Assembly (NCBI GenBank): GCA_940671915.1
Contig: CALNVZ010003433.1
Span: 51,244,333-51,308,332 of the forward strand
DNA from: Paracentrotus lividus
Taxonomy: Eukaryota > Echinodermata > Echinoidea > Camarodonta > Echinidae
DNA length: 64,000 nt
Reading direction: 5' to 3'
Below are positions 47,540 through 59,309 of the stretch, in pieces. Below the pieces are notes generated by a model that was not told where the DNA came from, ran no database searches, and worked only from the letters and a program-made list of their open reading frames with translations. The position numbers were made by a program, and so were the translations under genes. Numbering within the stretch: the first letter of the stretch is position 1; each line of letters begins with the position of its first letter.

Positions 47540-49720
47540 CGCTCAAGACCAGGTGGTGGTAGTAGATATAGAAATATCTAAGAAGATGTAGACTTTATAA
47601 TCCAGTATAAGGCGTAGAAAATAGCGGGTTGTAGATGTTAAAGTGTGGTAGAAGAAAGTATATGTTAAGAATGTTAGTATTAAAATGTATTTAGATAAGA
47701 TGTAGCAGATATGAAAGAATGGTAGAAATTGTAGACATTATCTGTAGTAGATGTAAACATAAGCGGCATATGTTGAAAGTATGGTAGTAGCTGGATAAAA
47801 TGTCAGTAGATTAGCGGAGCAGATGTAAAAGTGAACGTAGTTATGTATAGATATAAATGTAGAAGATGTTGAGAGAATGGTAGAAATTTGGAGAAATATC
47901 CTGGTAAGAAGAATGTTGAAAGACTAGTCGTAAAAGTTGAAATATGGAAGTCTACGTAAAATAGATTTTAGATAGTGGAGTAGATGTAGAAATAGTGGTA
48001 GTAGATGTTGAAAGAGTGGTGATAGAGAGAAAATATTTGTTTGTTGAAATGTCAGGGGTGTGTTTAGATTAGACATACAGCACATGATGAAAAAGACTGT
48101 TGAAAATGTTACAGGAAGGCAGTAGGTATTGAATATAGGGAAATCACGTGAAAATTTGGATTTTAAAATAATGATAGTAAGGTTAGAAATAATGGCAGTA
48201 ATTTGAAGGCAGGCGCGGATCAAGATATCCGAATTAATACGTTATCGGGTCAATTGTCTGGGGACAAAAGCGGCTCTGATGTTTCGCAATAGGCCCGGAA
48301 CTTCATTGTATGAAATCAGGCTGCGTCAGCTACTGAAGAAGTAGTACCGAATGTTGAAAGAGGGGAAGTAAATTAAGAATATATGGTAGTAGATGTTGAA
48401 ACTAGTGTAGTGAGAAGTTGCAGAGAGTGATAGAATTTTGAGAAACATCTGTTTTAATCGTACATGATCAGATGTTGAAAGAATACTCATTTAAAAGTTG
48501 AATGAGATGAAAGATACGTAGAAAATAGAGTTAAGATATGGTAGTAGATTAGAAAATAGTGAAGGCGATGTTGAAAGATCGCCAGTACATCGAAAAATAT
48601 ATGTAGTAGATGTAAACTAGTGTAAAAAGATGTCGAAGCGAGGTTGCGATATTGAGAGAGTGATAGAAGGTTCGAGAAATATCTGTGTAGATGTTAGACA
48701 TAGCGGTAGTAGATGATGAAAATAGTGGAAATATAGTAGAAGTAGATTTTTAAAATAGTGATATGTAAGGTTAGAAATAATGGCAGTAGATGTTGAAGGG
48801 GTAGTAGCCGATGTTGAAAGAGTGGTAGAATTAAGGATATCAGTAGTAGATTTTGAAGTAGTGGGTAGTAGATGTTAAGGGAGTTGTAAAATTTTGAAGA
48901 AATTATCCGTATTAGACGTAACATTCGAAGATGTTGAAAGCATACTCATAAATGTTGAGCGTGGACATATACGTAGAAATAAATCTTAAGTTATGGAGTA
49001 GGTGTAAAAATAGTGGTAGTAAATATTGGTAAGAGTGATAACCGAGTTGAAAGAGAGGTAGTAGAGAGAAAATACTTGTAGTAGATGTAAACTTAGTGTT
49101 AGAAAGTGTTGAGAGGAGGTTGTAAGATGTTGAGAGAGTGGTAAAGTTTTGGAGATATATCTTGTAGTAGATGTAGACATAGCGTAGCAGATCGATGAAA
49201 GACTTTTTTGTAATGTTGAAAAAGTAGTAGTAATGTTTGAAAAGTGGAAATAGATGTACAAATAGTGGTAATAGATTTCAAATATGTGGTTTTAGGTGTA
49301 GAATAGTAGTCTTAGACTTAAAGATTGGACCAATCTGATAGGTGGTAGTAGACGTTAAAAAATGATATATGTAAAGTAGAAGTAGAAATGGTGGTTATAA
49401 ATATAGACATAACAGTAAAATGTTTAAGAGAGAGGTTACAGGTACAGAGGCAGTAAATGTTGAAAGTGTGGTAAGAAAAAAAAATATATATCTGGAGTAG
49501 ATGTTGAACTGTGTATTTGTAGATTTGAAAAGGTAGTAGAATGTTGGAACAGTAGAAGAAGGTAAGATGTAAAAATAGTGTAGGAATGTTGAAAGATTTG
49601 TAGCAAATGGTTTAAAAGCAGTTATGGAAGGGTTGTAATATAGTAGTAGAAGATTTAGAAATAGGATAGTGGTTTTAAAAAAATGTAGTAGATATAAAGG
49701 TTTTAGTAGTTGTTTGATAA
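47540..49720. repeat. Decayed higher-order tandem array
   Basis: Short units of roughly 20-25 bp built on GTAGTAGATGTTGAAAG and AGTGGTAG recur through about 2.2 kb. A larger block anchored by GTTGAGAGAATGGTAGAAAT-like sequence followed by TTGAGAAATATC returns at ~47868, 48417, 48651, 48874 and 49128, that is at ~220-255 bp steps (the first step is about double). A second block, GTTGAAAGAGTGGTGATAGA then AGAAAATATTTG, recurs at ~48007, 49050 and 49457. A non-repeat stretch at ~48200-48335 interrupts it. The open frames here are repeat artefacts. It looks like an old satellite or minisatellite losing its unit identity. Confidence 0.78.
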
Positions 49721-52700
49721 ATATAATACCCAAATCTACAAAACATGCGAAAGGCGGTTGTTAAAAAATTGAAATATGAGAAATTAGATTTAGATATAAT
49801 TGATTTACTGGCTTAATTAATATTCTCGAAAATCTGTTCTAAGGAAAATTATCCTAAAAATGTTCTCCAGCTTTATCTTATTAAGATCTTTTGTGTAAAA
49901 CAGAAAACAAAAAATGAATTAGAAAAAAAAGTATGAACACCAGACTTTTGATCAATGCATATTTAAGGCTGGCCTAATCATTCACACATTTAATTTTTTT
50001 TTCAAAGCTTTCGTTATTCCTTTTATTACAACTATTTCGTCTTTTATCATAAGATCGTTCATTTTTATAATTAGGACAAATAAATTCAATCTTAAATTTG
50101 TATTTCAGATTTACCAAACTTTCTACATGTATCATATGAAAGGAAAAACTTATTTGATGTCAACTATTGCAACGTGAAGTCTAACTTTTTTTTCTGACCG
50201 GTACTGACTCTCGATGTCGTGCTCCGTTAAACGAGGTTAAAGAAACAAGGGCGAAAGGAGAATCGCAGGGAAAATGCACATCGCGATACTTCGGGTGATA
50301 TCCCGAAAATAGTGTTTTTCTTTTTCTCGCCTGTCGGTATGAAGTCAAAGGAAGGACCTATCTTGCTTTCAAGTAATGAACGGAATTAGAGGACCCGTGT
50401 GTGCTTTAAAAGTTAGTCTCTATACTCGCCTGTCAATTTGACAGCAGGGGGTTGGTGGAGGGGTGTTATATAGTTCTTGAGGGATATTCTTTTTTTTTAA
50501 ATTCTTTTTTCGTCATTAATTTTCCCACTGTCCACTTTTTCCAACTGATTTTTGCCCTGTCCATGTGTCATCATCTCCTATCCTTTAACCGATTTTATTT
50601 TGACTCTATCTCTCTTTTTCTTCTTTCTCTGTGTAATCTTCCCTCTTTCTTTTCCTAATAGCTAATTTATATAGGTGTCACTACACTTATATTTTAGCTA
50701 GAAAATCATGTGAAAGGCATTTCTAAAAAAGGGTTCACTAAAGTGATAAAACACTTGTTTTAATTCAAAAACACTTCAATTTTGCCTCATAAAGTAGTCT
50801 GATATAGCAACAGTACGCATGCTTATTTATTTTAAAAAGGATGATGCGGTTAGTGTAAAGAAATTGAAAATGACGTCAATTGTTTCTGATGAATGACTGA
50901 ACATTGTTGATTTTTTGTAGGGGGAAATAAACAACGCCAAAACAGGCCACTTCCGCAACCCCCATTCACCATCTCCCATTCCCCCACCCCCGTCTCTATC
51001 TCTCTCTCTTCTACTCTGTCTCTCTGTTCTTTCCTCTCGTTTCTATCTCTGTCACCTAATGATTTCAAATTTTGTCACTAAGTCTATTTTCTTCATATGA
51101 AAGATATATTTTTCTTTTTAATGCCATCGGTCTCTCGCCTCTTCTCTCTGAGCACAGCCATTCTACATAACCGTCATTTCCTCTTTCTTCCTTTCGCGTT
51201 TTTCCCTTGTTGTTTGGAGCAATCTTGTCTTTCTCATACAGAAGGTGTATCTTCTCCCAGCCATGCCTCCCTCATCCCCACCCTATTTGTGACGGGTTTT
51301 AATATAAATACCCCTACTAATCAAAACTGAAACTGACTTCATTTTTTTTAGAGGTGATTTTTTAATCTTTCGCGCAGCATGTTACATCATTTTTAAGTTG
51401 CCATTAGGGCTGTTTTGATTCTCTTCAGATTGGGGCTAAGAAATGGAAAGTACTCTACACCGTTTTTCGTTATGAATTCGATGGAACATTGTTATGATAG
51501 TGAGATTAACGCTGTGTGTCAAATTGTAAAGTGTTTAATGATAATACAAATTTTTAACAGAATCTGCAATCAGTCGATATTTGGATTTGCTTTAAGCAGC
51601 TTGAACTGTCGATTGAGAAAAAATGATCACCTGCCGTGTGTCAATTTACCATCTCTTCAAAAGCCAATATGCTAAATCGTTTTAATATGTTTTTGTCATA
51701 ACTATTTAGTATAATCACTATCATACAACCAATGCATGGAAAAACATCACCATTTTATAGTTTAGTTATATTTTATTTAGATATGTAGTTTGTAAAAACG
51801 ATTAATTATTATCATTTTTATTCGACACTTTATAGATTATACGTGTCCAAGTACTCTCTGCTTTCGTTTGCTCTTTGACTATAAACAAACTAAAAAATTC
51901 ATCAAAAGGATAAGTTATCAATTCCATATGCAACCACAAAGTTATACGACCGAATAAAAAATATGATATTGGTAGCTGACACAAATGAAAATTCTTAACG
52001 AAGTAAAAACCTTGAACAGCGTTTGAAAGTTTCGAGTCTATTCAGTCATTAAACTCGTAGCAATCTTCAATGATCATCCATTGCTATCAATTCAAGCAAA
52101 AGCGATTTTATTGTCCCTCGCATTTCTCGCATTAAGTGTAGTGACATGTTTTAATTTTCAACCTCCTCTATGATCCTCAGAACTCCTTAATCAGCTTTTC
52201 TTAAGCCGTCCATGAGCTTGATCTCCATCGTGCAGTCTAACGAAAAGTGTACTCTTTTGAGAGATACACCGTAGTGGATAGAGGCAGCGACATTGATCTA
52301 TTATAGCCTGTCATTACCCTTAAAGCAGTAACTGTCGAAGGTCATATAGGCCCGCTGTGACCGGTTGAAGGATAGAGAATAACGAACAGGAAAATACTAG
52401 CGAGTTGAAGGAAGAGATTAGTACGTACGTAGATGTGAAAGTAGTGGGGAATCTGATTGATCGTTTCTATTCTTTTTTAATTTTCAGCCTTCCGCGGGGT
52501 GACACGGCCTCTTGTTAGTATAGAAGTAAGTAATCATCACCAAGTAAATTGGCCTCCTGAACCGGACGTGAATAGGAGGGGACGTTTTGGTCAATGCAGG
52601 TCCGACAAATTTTAAGAAATTAGAAGATTTGTTTGATGGGAGCATATGGATGTAGAACTCGACGGGGGTGAGATTGGGGTGGTCTGAAAGATGACTTCAC

Positions 52701-52799
52701 AGCGGGGTGGTAGGATGTATGTATCCCTAACTGGTCTTCTATCAATGGTAGCTAACTGCGCTCCTCTATTCTTCTAATCATCAACCATAAATACTTAAC
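49721..52799. other. No gene seen
   Basis: AT-rich, with T- and C/T-rich patches. The frames at 51097-51330 and 51415-51675 show no recognisable protein. Confidence 0.5.
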
Positions 52800-53095
52800 A
52801 CCTCTCTCCTTCTATACTTAGTTTCTTCCTCTTTCCCTTTCTACTTCTCGTAGCATCCCTTCCTCTCTCTTGTCTTTTCTCTGTCTTCTCTCTCTCTCTT
52901 CTGTCTGTCTGTCTCTCCTGTCTCTCTCTTCTTTACCTTCTCGGTCGACCTTCTTATCTTTCTTCTTTCTTCTTTCTTCCTCTTTCTCATCACTACCTTC
53001 GTCTTCTCTCTCTCTCTCTCTTCTTCTCTTCCTACCTTCTTTATCATCCATTTCTTTCTCTTTCTCTTACTGATGTCTCTCCTCTCTCTTTGCAT
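52800..53095. repeat. CT-rich low-complexity region
   Basis: Strand-asymmetric TCTCTC/TTCTTTC; long frames on both strands are composition artefacts. Confidence 0.9.
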
Positions 53096-53342
53096 ATATA
53101 CTGCTGTTCTCTCCAGCTTTTAAAACCTTTATCTCCTCTCCTCCATTTATCTATCATAGTATCTTATGTTATCATTTTTTTGAAACAAGTCTTTGACATT
53201 GTTTTCTTTCGTTTTATTTCTATTTTCTTTTTCAAATTAGTTTGAATGAAATTGAATGTTTTGCAATGTTTGTTTTGTTTTCTTTAGATTACTGAATGTA
53301 GCTGTGCTTCAAGGTTATATCTTGTCTTTTTATGTTTGTTTT

Positions 53343-53412
53343 ATCTCTCTCTCTCTCTCTCGTCTCTTGTTTCTCTCTCTCTATGTCGTTTTTTTTTTCT
53401 CTCTCTCTCTGT
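53343..53412. repeat. CT microsatellite
   Basis: (CT)n with a T-run interruption. Confidence 0.92.
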
Positions 53413-53546
53413 GCTATCTCATCTTTCGTTCCCAGTCCTGCTGCAAGGTAGAAGAAGGAAGAGTCCTCTGTTCCCTCGCTCTGGTATACAAAGATCAATG
53501 CGAAGTTTGGACGCCCATCTCAAATACAGTTTATTATTGATCTTTC

Positions 53547-53641
53547 TCCCTCAAAAGTCGCAGCAACAGCGAAGGCTCAAATTGATAGAAGATGTTATTG
53601 GATTTAACATGGCCCATTTAGCTTATCACTCTCCTTTGTAA
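53547..53641 (+). other. Possible WDR3/Utp12-like C-terminal fragment (uncertain)
   Basis: The plus-strand frame ending at 53641 reads RRLKLIEDVIGFNMAHLAY then HSPL and stop. From memory, the C-terminal domain of the U3 snoRNP protein WDR3/Utp12 contains a very similar DVIGFNMAGLDYL block. The residues before it do not match, and no convincing splice sites bound it. It could be a decayed exon, a pseudogene scrap or coincidence; I cannot decide without a search. Confidence 0.22.
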
Positions 53642-54199
53642 TAGAAAGCTTCATTTCCATAATGTCTCTCTTACCTTTCTCTTATGGTCACAGCGTAGAG
53701 TGGAAATATAGAATGCTGACTGTTTAATTGCTCAGCGTAATTTGTCGTTAACACGCCGTGCGCGTTCCATCAGTAATAACCTAACAGTTTTGAAACAGAG
53801 GGAATTATGCGCGAGGGTTTAGTTTAGCGAAATTAATTGATGAATCCCGACAAATTAATAGTAATTGCGAGTAATAAAGACAACAACCATTCCTCATTTC
53901 AAATCGGCTATTATTAGTATTACGAGGAAGATAAAGCAAAGAGATACAATATTTATTTACTGGTGGTAGACATCGGTCATTTTATTTAAGGGAACACATG
54001 CAGTCGGGAAGGGAATGGATTAACAAATTATATTAACAAATCAAAAAAAATTGAATTGTCATTGATAGCAAAGATTAAGGGTGTGTTGTCAAAACATAGA
54101 CAATTGTCGATTGAATCTCCTATAGATACACTAATAACTAATAGATCTTCTATAAAATAACAAACAATAATGATATATTCTTCGTTTTTGTTTTTGTTT

Positions 54200-54322
54200 G
54201 TTTTGTTGCTGTTCTTCTTTTCTTTTTTCCTTTTTCCCTTTTTCTTTATTTTCTTTTTTTTTCTTTCTTTCTGTCTTTTCTTTTCTTTTCTTCTTTTCTT
54301 TTTTTTTTTGGGGGGGGGGGGT
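54200..54322. repeat. T-rich and poly-G low-complexity tract
   Basis: TTTCTTTT-type sequence ending in T and G runs (54299-54322). Confidence 0.9.
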
Positions 54323-54439
54323 ATAATGTGAATGATGTAGCATATATCAAATTGTTTTCTATCTGTTTATATTTATAAGTTTTGAATAATGAAGGACTGA
54401 CCAAATATATAAATATGAAAAATAGCTATAAGAAATGGG

Positions 54440-54525
54440 GGTACCATCGGGATTTCGAACCAGAGACCCTCCTGGTTAGCTAGTGCAGGGCGCTCTATCT
54501 CAATCTGAGCTATCCATCGCTTAGT
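54440..54525 (-). repeat. Degenerate tRNA-like sequence (SINE head or tRNA pseudogene)
   Basis: The minus strand contains GGATAGCTCAGATTGAGATA (A-box-like) and, about 40 bp later, CTCTGGTTCGAAATCCCGAT (B-box-like), with a CCTG/CAGG stem between. The acceptor ends do not pair well, so it is not a convincing functional tRNA. It is probably the promoter part of a tRNA-derived SINE. Confidence 0.6.
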
Positions 54526-54779
54526 AAGCCCCGGATGGGGTCGTCCCTAATAACCGTTAACTCTTTCAATGCTCAAATTATAAGTTTTATGAAAACTACT
54601 ATGTTCTCCAAATGTGATCAAAATACTTTATCATTTTGTTTTTACTCTGAATTGGCACAGTTCCGCATCAACAGATTTTACTTATAAGTTGAAATACATG
54701 TAGAAATTAGAGCCCTAGAAACAGTATCATGTGTTTTATATATATTGGAATGCACATAGTTTGTAGGTCAAAACACTTT

Positions 54780-54873
54780 CACGTATTGGACAAGCGCCTT
54801 GGAATAGTAAACGAGACAGATGGCGCTATATAAATGCGTTATTATGTTTATATATTATTATTGTTATTAATCA

Positions 54874-54907
<34 letters not shown>

Positions 54908-54930
54908 TATCATTATTATTATTATTAAGC
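54780..54930 (+). repeat. SINE-like 3' tail with ATT microsatellite
   Basis: CAAGCGCCTTGGAATAGTAA ... GGCGCTATATAAATGCG then TTATTATT units to about 54927. The form 'GCGCCTTGGA...GGCGCTATATAAATG + (ATT)n' is a common short-repeat tail in marine invertebrates. It points to the plus strand, opposite to the tRNA-like sequence on its left, so the two may not be one element. Confidence 0.55.
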
Positions 54931-54966
54931 AGTTTCAGCCATGCAATATTAAAACTTGTTGAATGA

Positions 54967-55032
54967 TATATATATATATATTTATATATATATATATATT
55001 AATGTATAATTATATATATATATATATATACT
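54967..55032. repeat. TA microsatellite
   Basis: Two (TA)n runs separated by TTAATGTATAAT. Confidence 0.95.
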
Positions 55033-57197
55033 TACTAAAACGGGCCTTAAGGGGAACTGAGAAGAATAGCTTTATTCAGTCAGCATTCCACTTAGCGACT
55101 TTTACTATATAATTCCCCCTTAACGCCAATTCTATTAGGGTTAGGGATAGGGTTAAGTTGGGGAGATATAAAAGGAGGAAACAAAGAATTCGCTTAAGGA
55201 CGAAAATATATATATAATATATAAATATAAAACATAACTTTAACAATAAACAATAATTTTCAAATTCAGTATGAATCCTTTCATATCACCATGATTTCAT
55301 AAATGCTTACATTTTTTTAGAGTATAATTATAAAATCATGATATATCGACAATATTTTCTATAATATGTTAATCGATCGGGGAACCGTACCTGTTTTAAA
55401 CACGAGGCAATTCCGAATCAGCTTTTAGTATTACACCCGTAATATTAATGTGTGAATAATCGGCCCTTTCCTTCCTCCGTGTTATTCCCTCTTAATAAGT
55501 CAAGTATATTTCGCTTTACACAAAATGAACCAATTTCCTGATGTATGATTAATTACCGCTACAATGAGTTTCAGTGGCGCGTGGGTAGAACAACTCACAT
55601 TAACGAAAATCAAATTTACGTACTTTCAGGAAAATATAAAAGAAGGATTATTTTTCTCACATTAATCGTTACTAAGTACGTCAGCTATAACAATTACTAT
55701 ATGTGTTTCTTGGTTAAATTGAGGATGGACCTGAAAGGGTGTTTACGGTGAAATATAACGATCCTTAAATTGTTTTCGTATTTTCGTGTTTATACTGAAG
55801 ATTAATACTACTTATATCAGCATGATTCTAGATCAAATCAAAGTATTTTCCCTTTGGAAGTAAGGTTGTTATTGTTCAGGTGAACAGTTTCAACAATAAA
55901 ATGATTGAAATATGTTTCAGAACTTAAAAGAAAATCACAACGTAACATGTAAAGCAACGGTTGTAAATAATATTGTAATGGCAGAAAGTGACAAATTAGA
56001 CCTTTATAATTATTTTGATTGAATAAGTTCTCTGGAAGTAAGACATACTAAATTCCAAATTCTACATATTCTTATTAATTGATAGCTTATTTTAAAGAAT
56101 TCAAAATGAAAATTGAGTACTGGACAGTTTTCTTATAATTAGAATATTATCGTCGACGTTTTCGAATTTTGAGATAATTATGTTTGGTCGTAAGGTAAGG
56201 AGACAATACAAGTTACACCTTGTTTATTTAATTATATTTTGGTTTGTTCTTTGTTTCTTTTTTTTTTTTGCAAACTAGAATTAGTTTGAAAAATATCACT
56301 ATATAATTTCTGAAAGTTAAATTTCAATTTATGAATCAATGAACAATCTCGTGTTTAATTAATCAACAAGACTGCCAAAAACGAAAGCTTTTTTATTCTG
56401 GAAATGAAACGTCATGCATTGACAGATCCAGCCACCCACTCACAACTGTATTCTACCAGATAGTATTCCAAATCGATATTGTCCTTTCAACCTATCTACA
56501 CTGTGATTATGAATCATGGGCCGTTTATTTCCTAACAAATAACAATGGTAACTTGAGTACTTCCTAAAACCCATACTTGGCTTATTCATGCTCTCACGTA
56601 GTCAGAAATGATGTAGAACCAAGATACTCTCATTCTCACTCCTAAAAGTCAAAATATCCTTTTTCCATCTTTAATGGTAGGATGATGATGTGGATGAAGG
56701 AAAGAAACCGAATTCCTGACGAATATTGATGAAACGAAAATGAATCTATGAGGGTTGGCGGCGACTAACTCAGCCTCATCTTCCTATAACACTCGAGCTA
56801 TCCTCCCTATCTATGGGGATCGTATGGGAAGCGGAATTCAAATTCAATACCTATCCGCTTTTGAAGAAATAGAGAGAAGCGGAAGGAGAAAAGGGGTCTT
56901 TTTTTGTTGAGTTAGGAATGCGACTTTTTTCTCGTGGTTTTGCCCCGCTATAAGTAGAATTGAAGAGAAAGCTTTCGTACACTTAGCGATCAATTTAGAG
57001 CACTAAAACACCTCAATTAAATATTACCACAACACTAATAGAAGTAAGCGCTAGTCCGTGACTCTCTCTTCGTTTATCATAGGTATCGGTTTCCTCAGTA
57101 GCAGCTAGCATCGGAATAAACCCTGCTTGCTAGTGCGTGGGTTCTTAGTATCGCTTGTATATAAAAATGCAGAAAAGACCGAGACCATTTTTTTTCC

Positions 57198-57198
<1 letters not shown>
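55033..57198. other. No gene seen
   Basis: AT-rich unique-looking DNA. A telomere-like GGGTTAGGGATAGGGTTAAG occurs once near 55137; it is too short to call. Confidence 0.5.
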
Positions 57199-57233
<35 letters not shown>

Positions 57234-57243
57234 GGGGGGGGGG
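57199..57243. repeat. GA microsatellite with poly-G
   Basis: (GA)13 then AAAGA and G10. Confidence 0.93.
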
Positions 57244-57534
57244 ATGAGGGAGATGGAGAGACAACCAAACCACCCGTGGAAAAGTATTTAAACATTTGTT
57301 TGCACGATGTCAAAAGGAGAAACAAAATAGAAAACGATTAAGATCGGATTTGAAATGGAAAAGGGCCATCATGCAGCGAAAAACCCAAAAAAACCCCAAC
57401 AAAAATAACGCAATAAGTCATTAACATGATACAAAACATAGCTCCATAAATATAATTTGATTATTCATAGATTCCCCATTAATACTTTTAACATTCTCTT
57501 TGTCTCTTTACAAAAAAGCCCCCCCCCTTCCTAC

Positions 57535-57660
57535 CAAAAAAAAAAAAAAAAACCCACAAAAACACACAAAAAACCAAAAAACCACACAAAAAACACCCAA
57601 AAAGAAAAAAAAAAAGAACACAACAACAACACAACAACAACAACAAAAAACAAAAAGAGA
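57535..57660. repeat. A-rich/ACA low-complexity tract
   Basis: AAAAACC and ACAACA runs; Lys/Thr-rich and Phe/Cys-rich frames here are artefacts. Confidence 0.92.
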
Positions 57661-57793
57661 GAAGGAAAATATGTAGAAGTGAAATGTACAGACACGTGAG
57701 TTGAAACATGTCATTTAGAGTCCTGCAGGGAGAGACTTAAGGATTGAAGAAGGATATAGAGTGAGTGAGAAAAAGATGTAGAGGAGAGAGAAG

Positions 57794-57798
<5 letters not shown>

Positions 57799-57842
<44 letters not shown>
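57799..57842. repeat. GA microsatellite
   Basis: (GA)22 preceded by GATAGATA. Confidence 0.95.
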
Positions 57843-57845
<3 letters not shown>

Positions 57846-58419
57846 AAGAAGGGATGACATCTAAGTACAAGAACTGAAAGACATAGTGATGATCCTTTAG
57901 TAAAAGACAAGAACAATTTCTCAAAGTTGACTTTGAAGTGGTTGGTGCATGGACCCACCGAGCTCAAATCTGATTAAGCTGTGTGGCTGAGTACTCTTTA
58001 CAAAATGTATACTTCCCCTTCTTTTTAAGCGCAGCAGAAAAGCGAAGAAAAATAATGGTATCAAATTTAATTTTCCCCGATGACAAAAAAGATAAGCCGC
58101 GACAAACTCCATTATAGTCCTGCCATTTGACACGTCAGTATACCTGTTTCAGATTGATCATGTCTAATGCTATTATGTGCCGATTTTAACAAAACCGTTT
58201 ATTGCATTGGTTAAACTGCGCTAAAAATGGCATGATCGAGCTGACGACGCTCAAAACAGATCGCCCAATCGAGACCGCTAATTGTTATGAAGAAACGAAG
58301 AAGATAGGAATGGAGGGGGTGAAGAAGATTGGAGAAGTTATCCGACGTACAAAATGTCAGGGTTTATAACAAGATCACGAAGACAGTAGAAAGAAAGGGT
58401 GCATTAGAGAAATGATAAG

Positions 58420-58451
<32 letters not shown>

Positions 58452-58560
58452 CGAGATAGAGAGGACAAGAGAGATCGAGAGAACAGAGAAGAGACATTGA
58501 GAGAGAGAGGGAGAGAGATAGAATATGATTAGATAGAGAGAGAGACAGAGGGGTAGAGAT
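58420..58560. repeat. GA-rich tract
   Basis: Pure (GA) at 58422-58452, then impure GAGAGA to about 58560. Confidence 0.9.
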
Positions 58561-58918
58561 AAACCAGCTGTGTTAAATCTTAACTTTTACAATCGGTGTC
58601 ATTGGATAAAGCTGCTACGGATCGATCTAAAACACGCATTGCGCACGAAAATCACATGAGTGTAATAAGCTGCTAAATGGTCAATACTTTGGTAACAAAA
58701 AAGAAAAAATGCAATGGAAAAATCACTCCGATATTAAGGGTAAAAAAAGACGACTTCTGCCTAATTGTAAATTTCATATGGCAATAGATTAAATAGTCTT
58801 AAATGATCTAGAAAGTAGAAAGATTACAACATTTTTTCTGATGAATAAATTAAGAATGAGAGAGAAAATATAGACGGAGTGAAGGAGAGAAGAAAGAGAA
58901 TGGATAGAAGAATATAGA

Positions 58919-58919
<1 letters not shown>

Positions 58920-58952
<33 letters not shown>
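58920..58952. repeat. GA microsatellite
   Basis: (GA)16, in a longer GA-rich stretch from 58855. Confidence 0.95.
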
Positions 58953-58954
<2 letters not shown>

Positions 58955-59127
58955 TAAGATCAGATGATTTTGTCTGAATTAAAATTCTTGACATAAAATG
59001 TCACAAATTTTTTACCGCAGTTTTTTTTAAAATCGCGACGAAAGATTTTTTTGCAAAAGTTGAAAAAATATTGCCTTTCAATTTAATTTAGTGTTTGAGT
59101 ACGGGGCGAATTTTATAGATAAGAGAC

Positions 59128-59306
59128 AAAGACAGAGAGAGAGGAAGAGAGAAAGAGAGAGAGAGAGACGACAAGGATAGGGGGAGGGAGAAAGGACAGA
59201 GTTAGAAGTTCGCTAACCGAACAAATAAAAACACCGTATTGTTTTCGTCTGTGATCAACTGATGTATCAAGTAAATAAGAGCATAAAAAAAAAAAAAAAA
59301 AAAAAA
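59128..59306. repeat. GA tract and poly-A run
   Basis: GA-rich 59128-59170 and A22 at about 59285-59306. Confidence 0.9.
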
Positions 59307-59309
59307 TAA

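Noticed and set aside
47924-49733. Several Leu/Ser/Phe-rich minus-strand frames
   Set aside because: They follow the degenerate tandem array and change frame with its units.
52818-53095. Arg/Glu/Lys-rich frames
   Set aside because: Composition artefacts of CT/GA repeats.
54440-54525. A functional tRNA gene
   Set aside because: Acceptor ends do not pair, and the T-arm and anticodon stem are irregular.
55137-55160. Telomere repeat
   Set aside because: Only two or three TTAGGG-like units, mixed with GGGATAGGG; too short.
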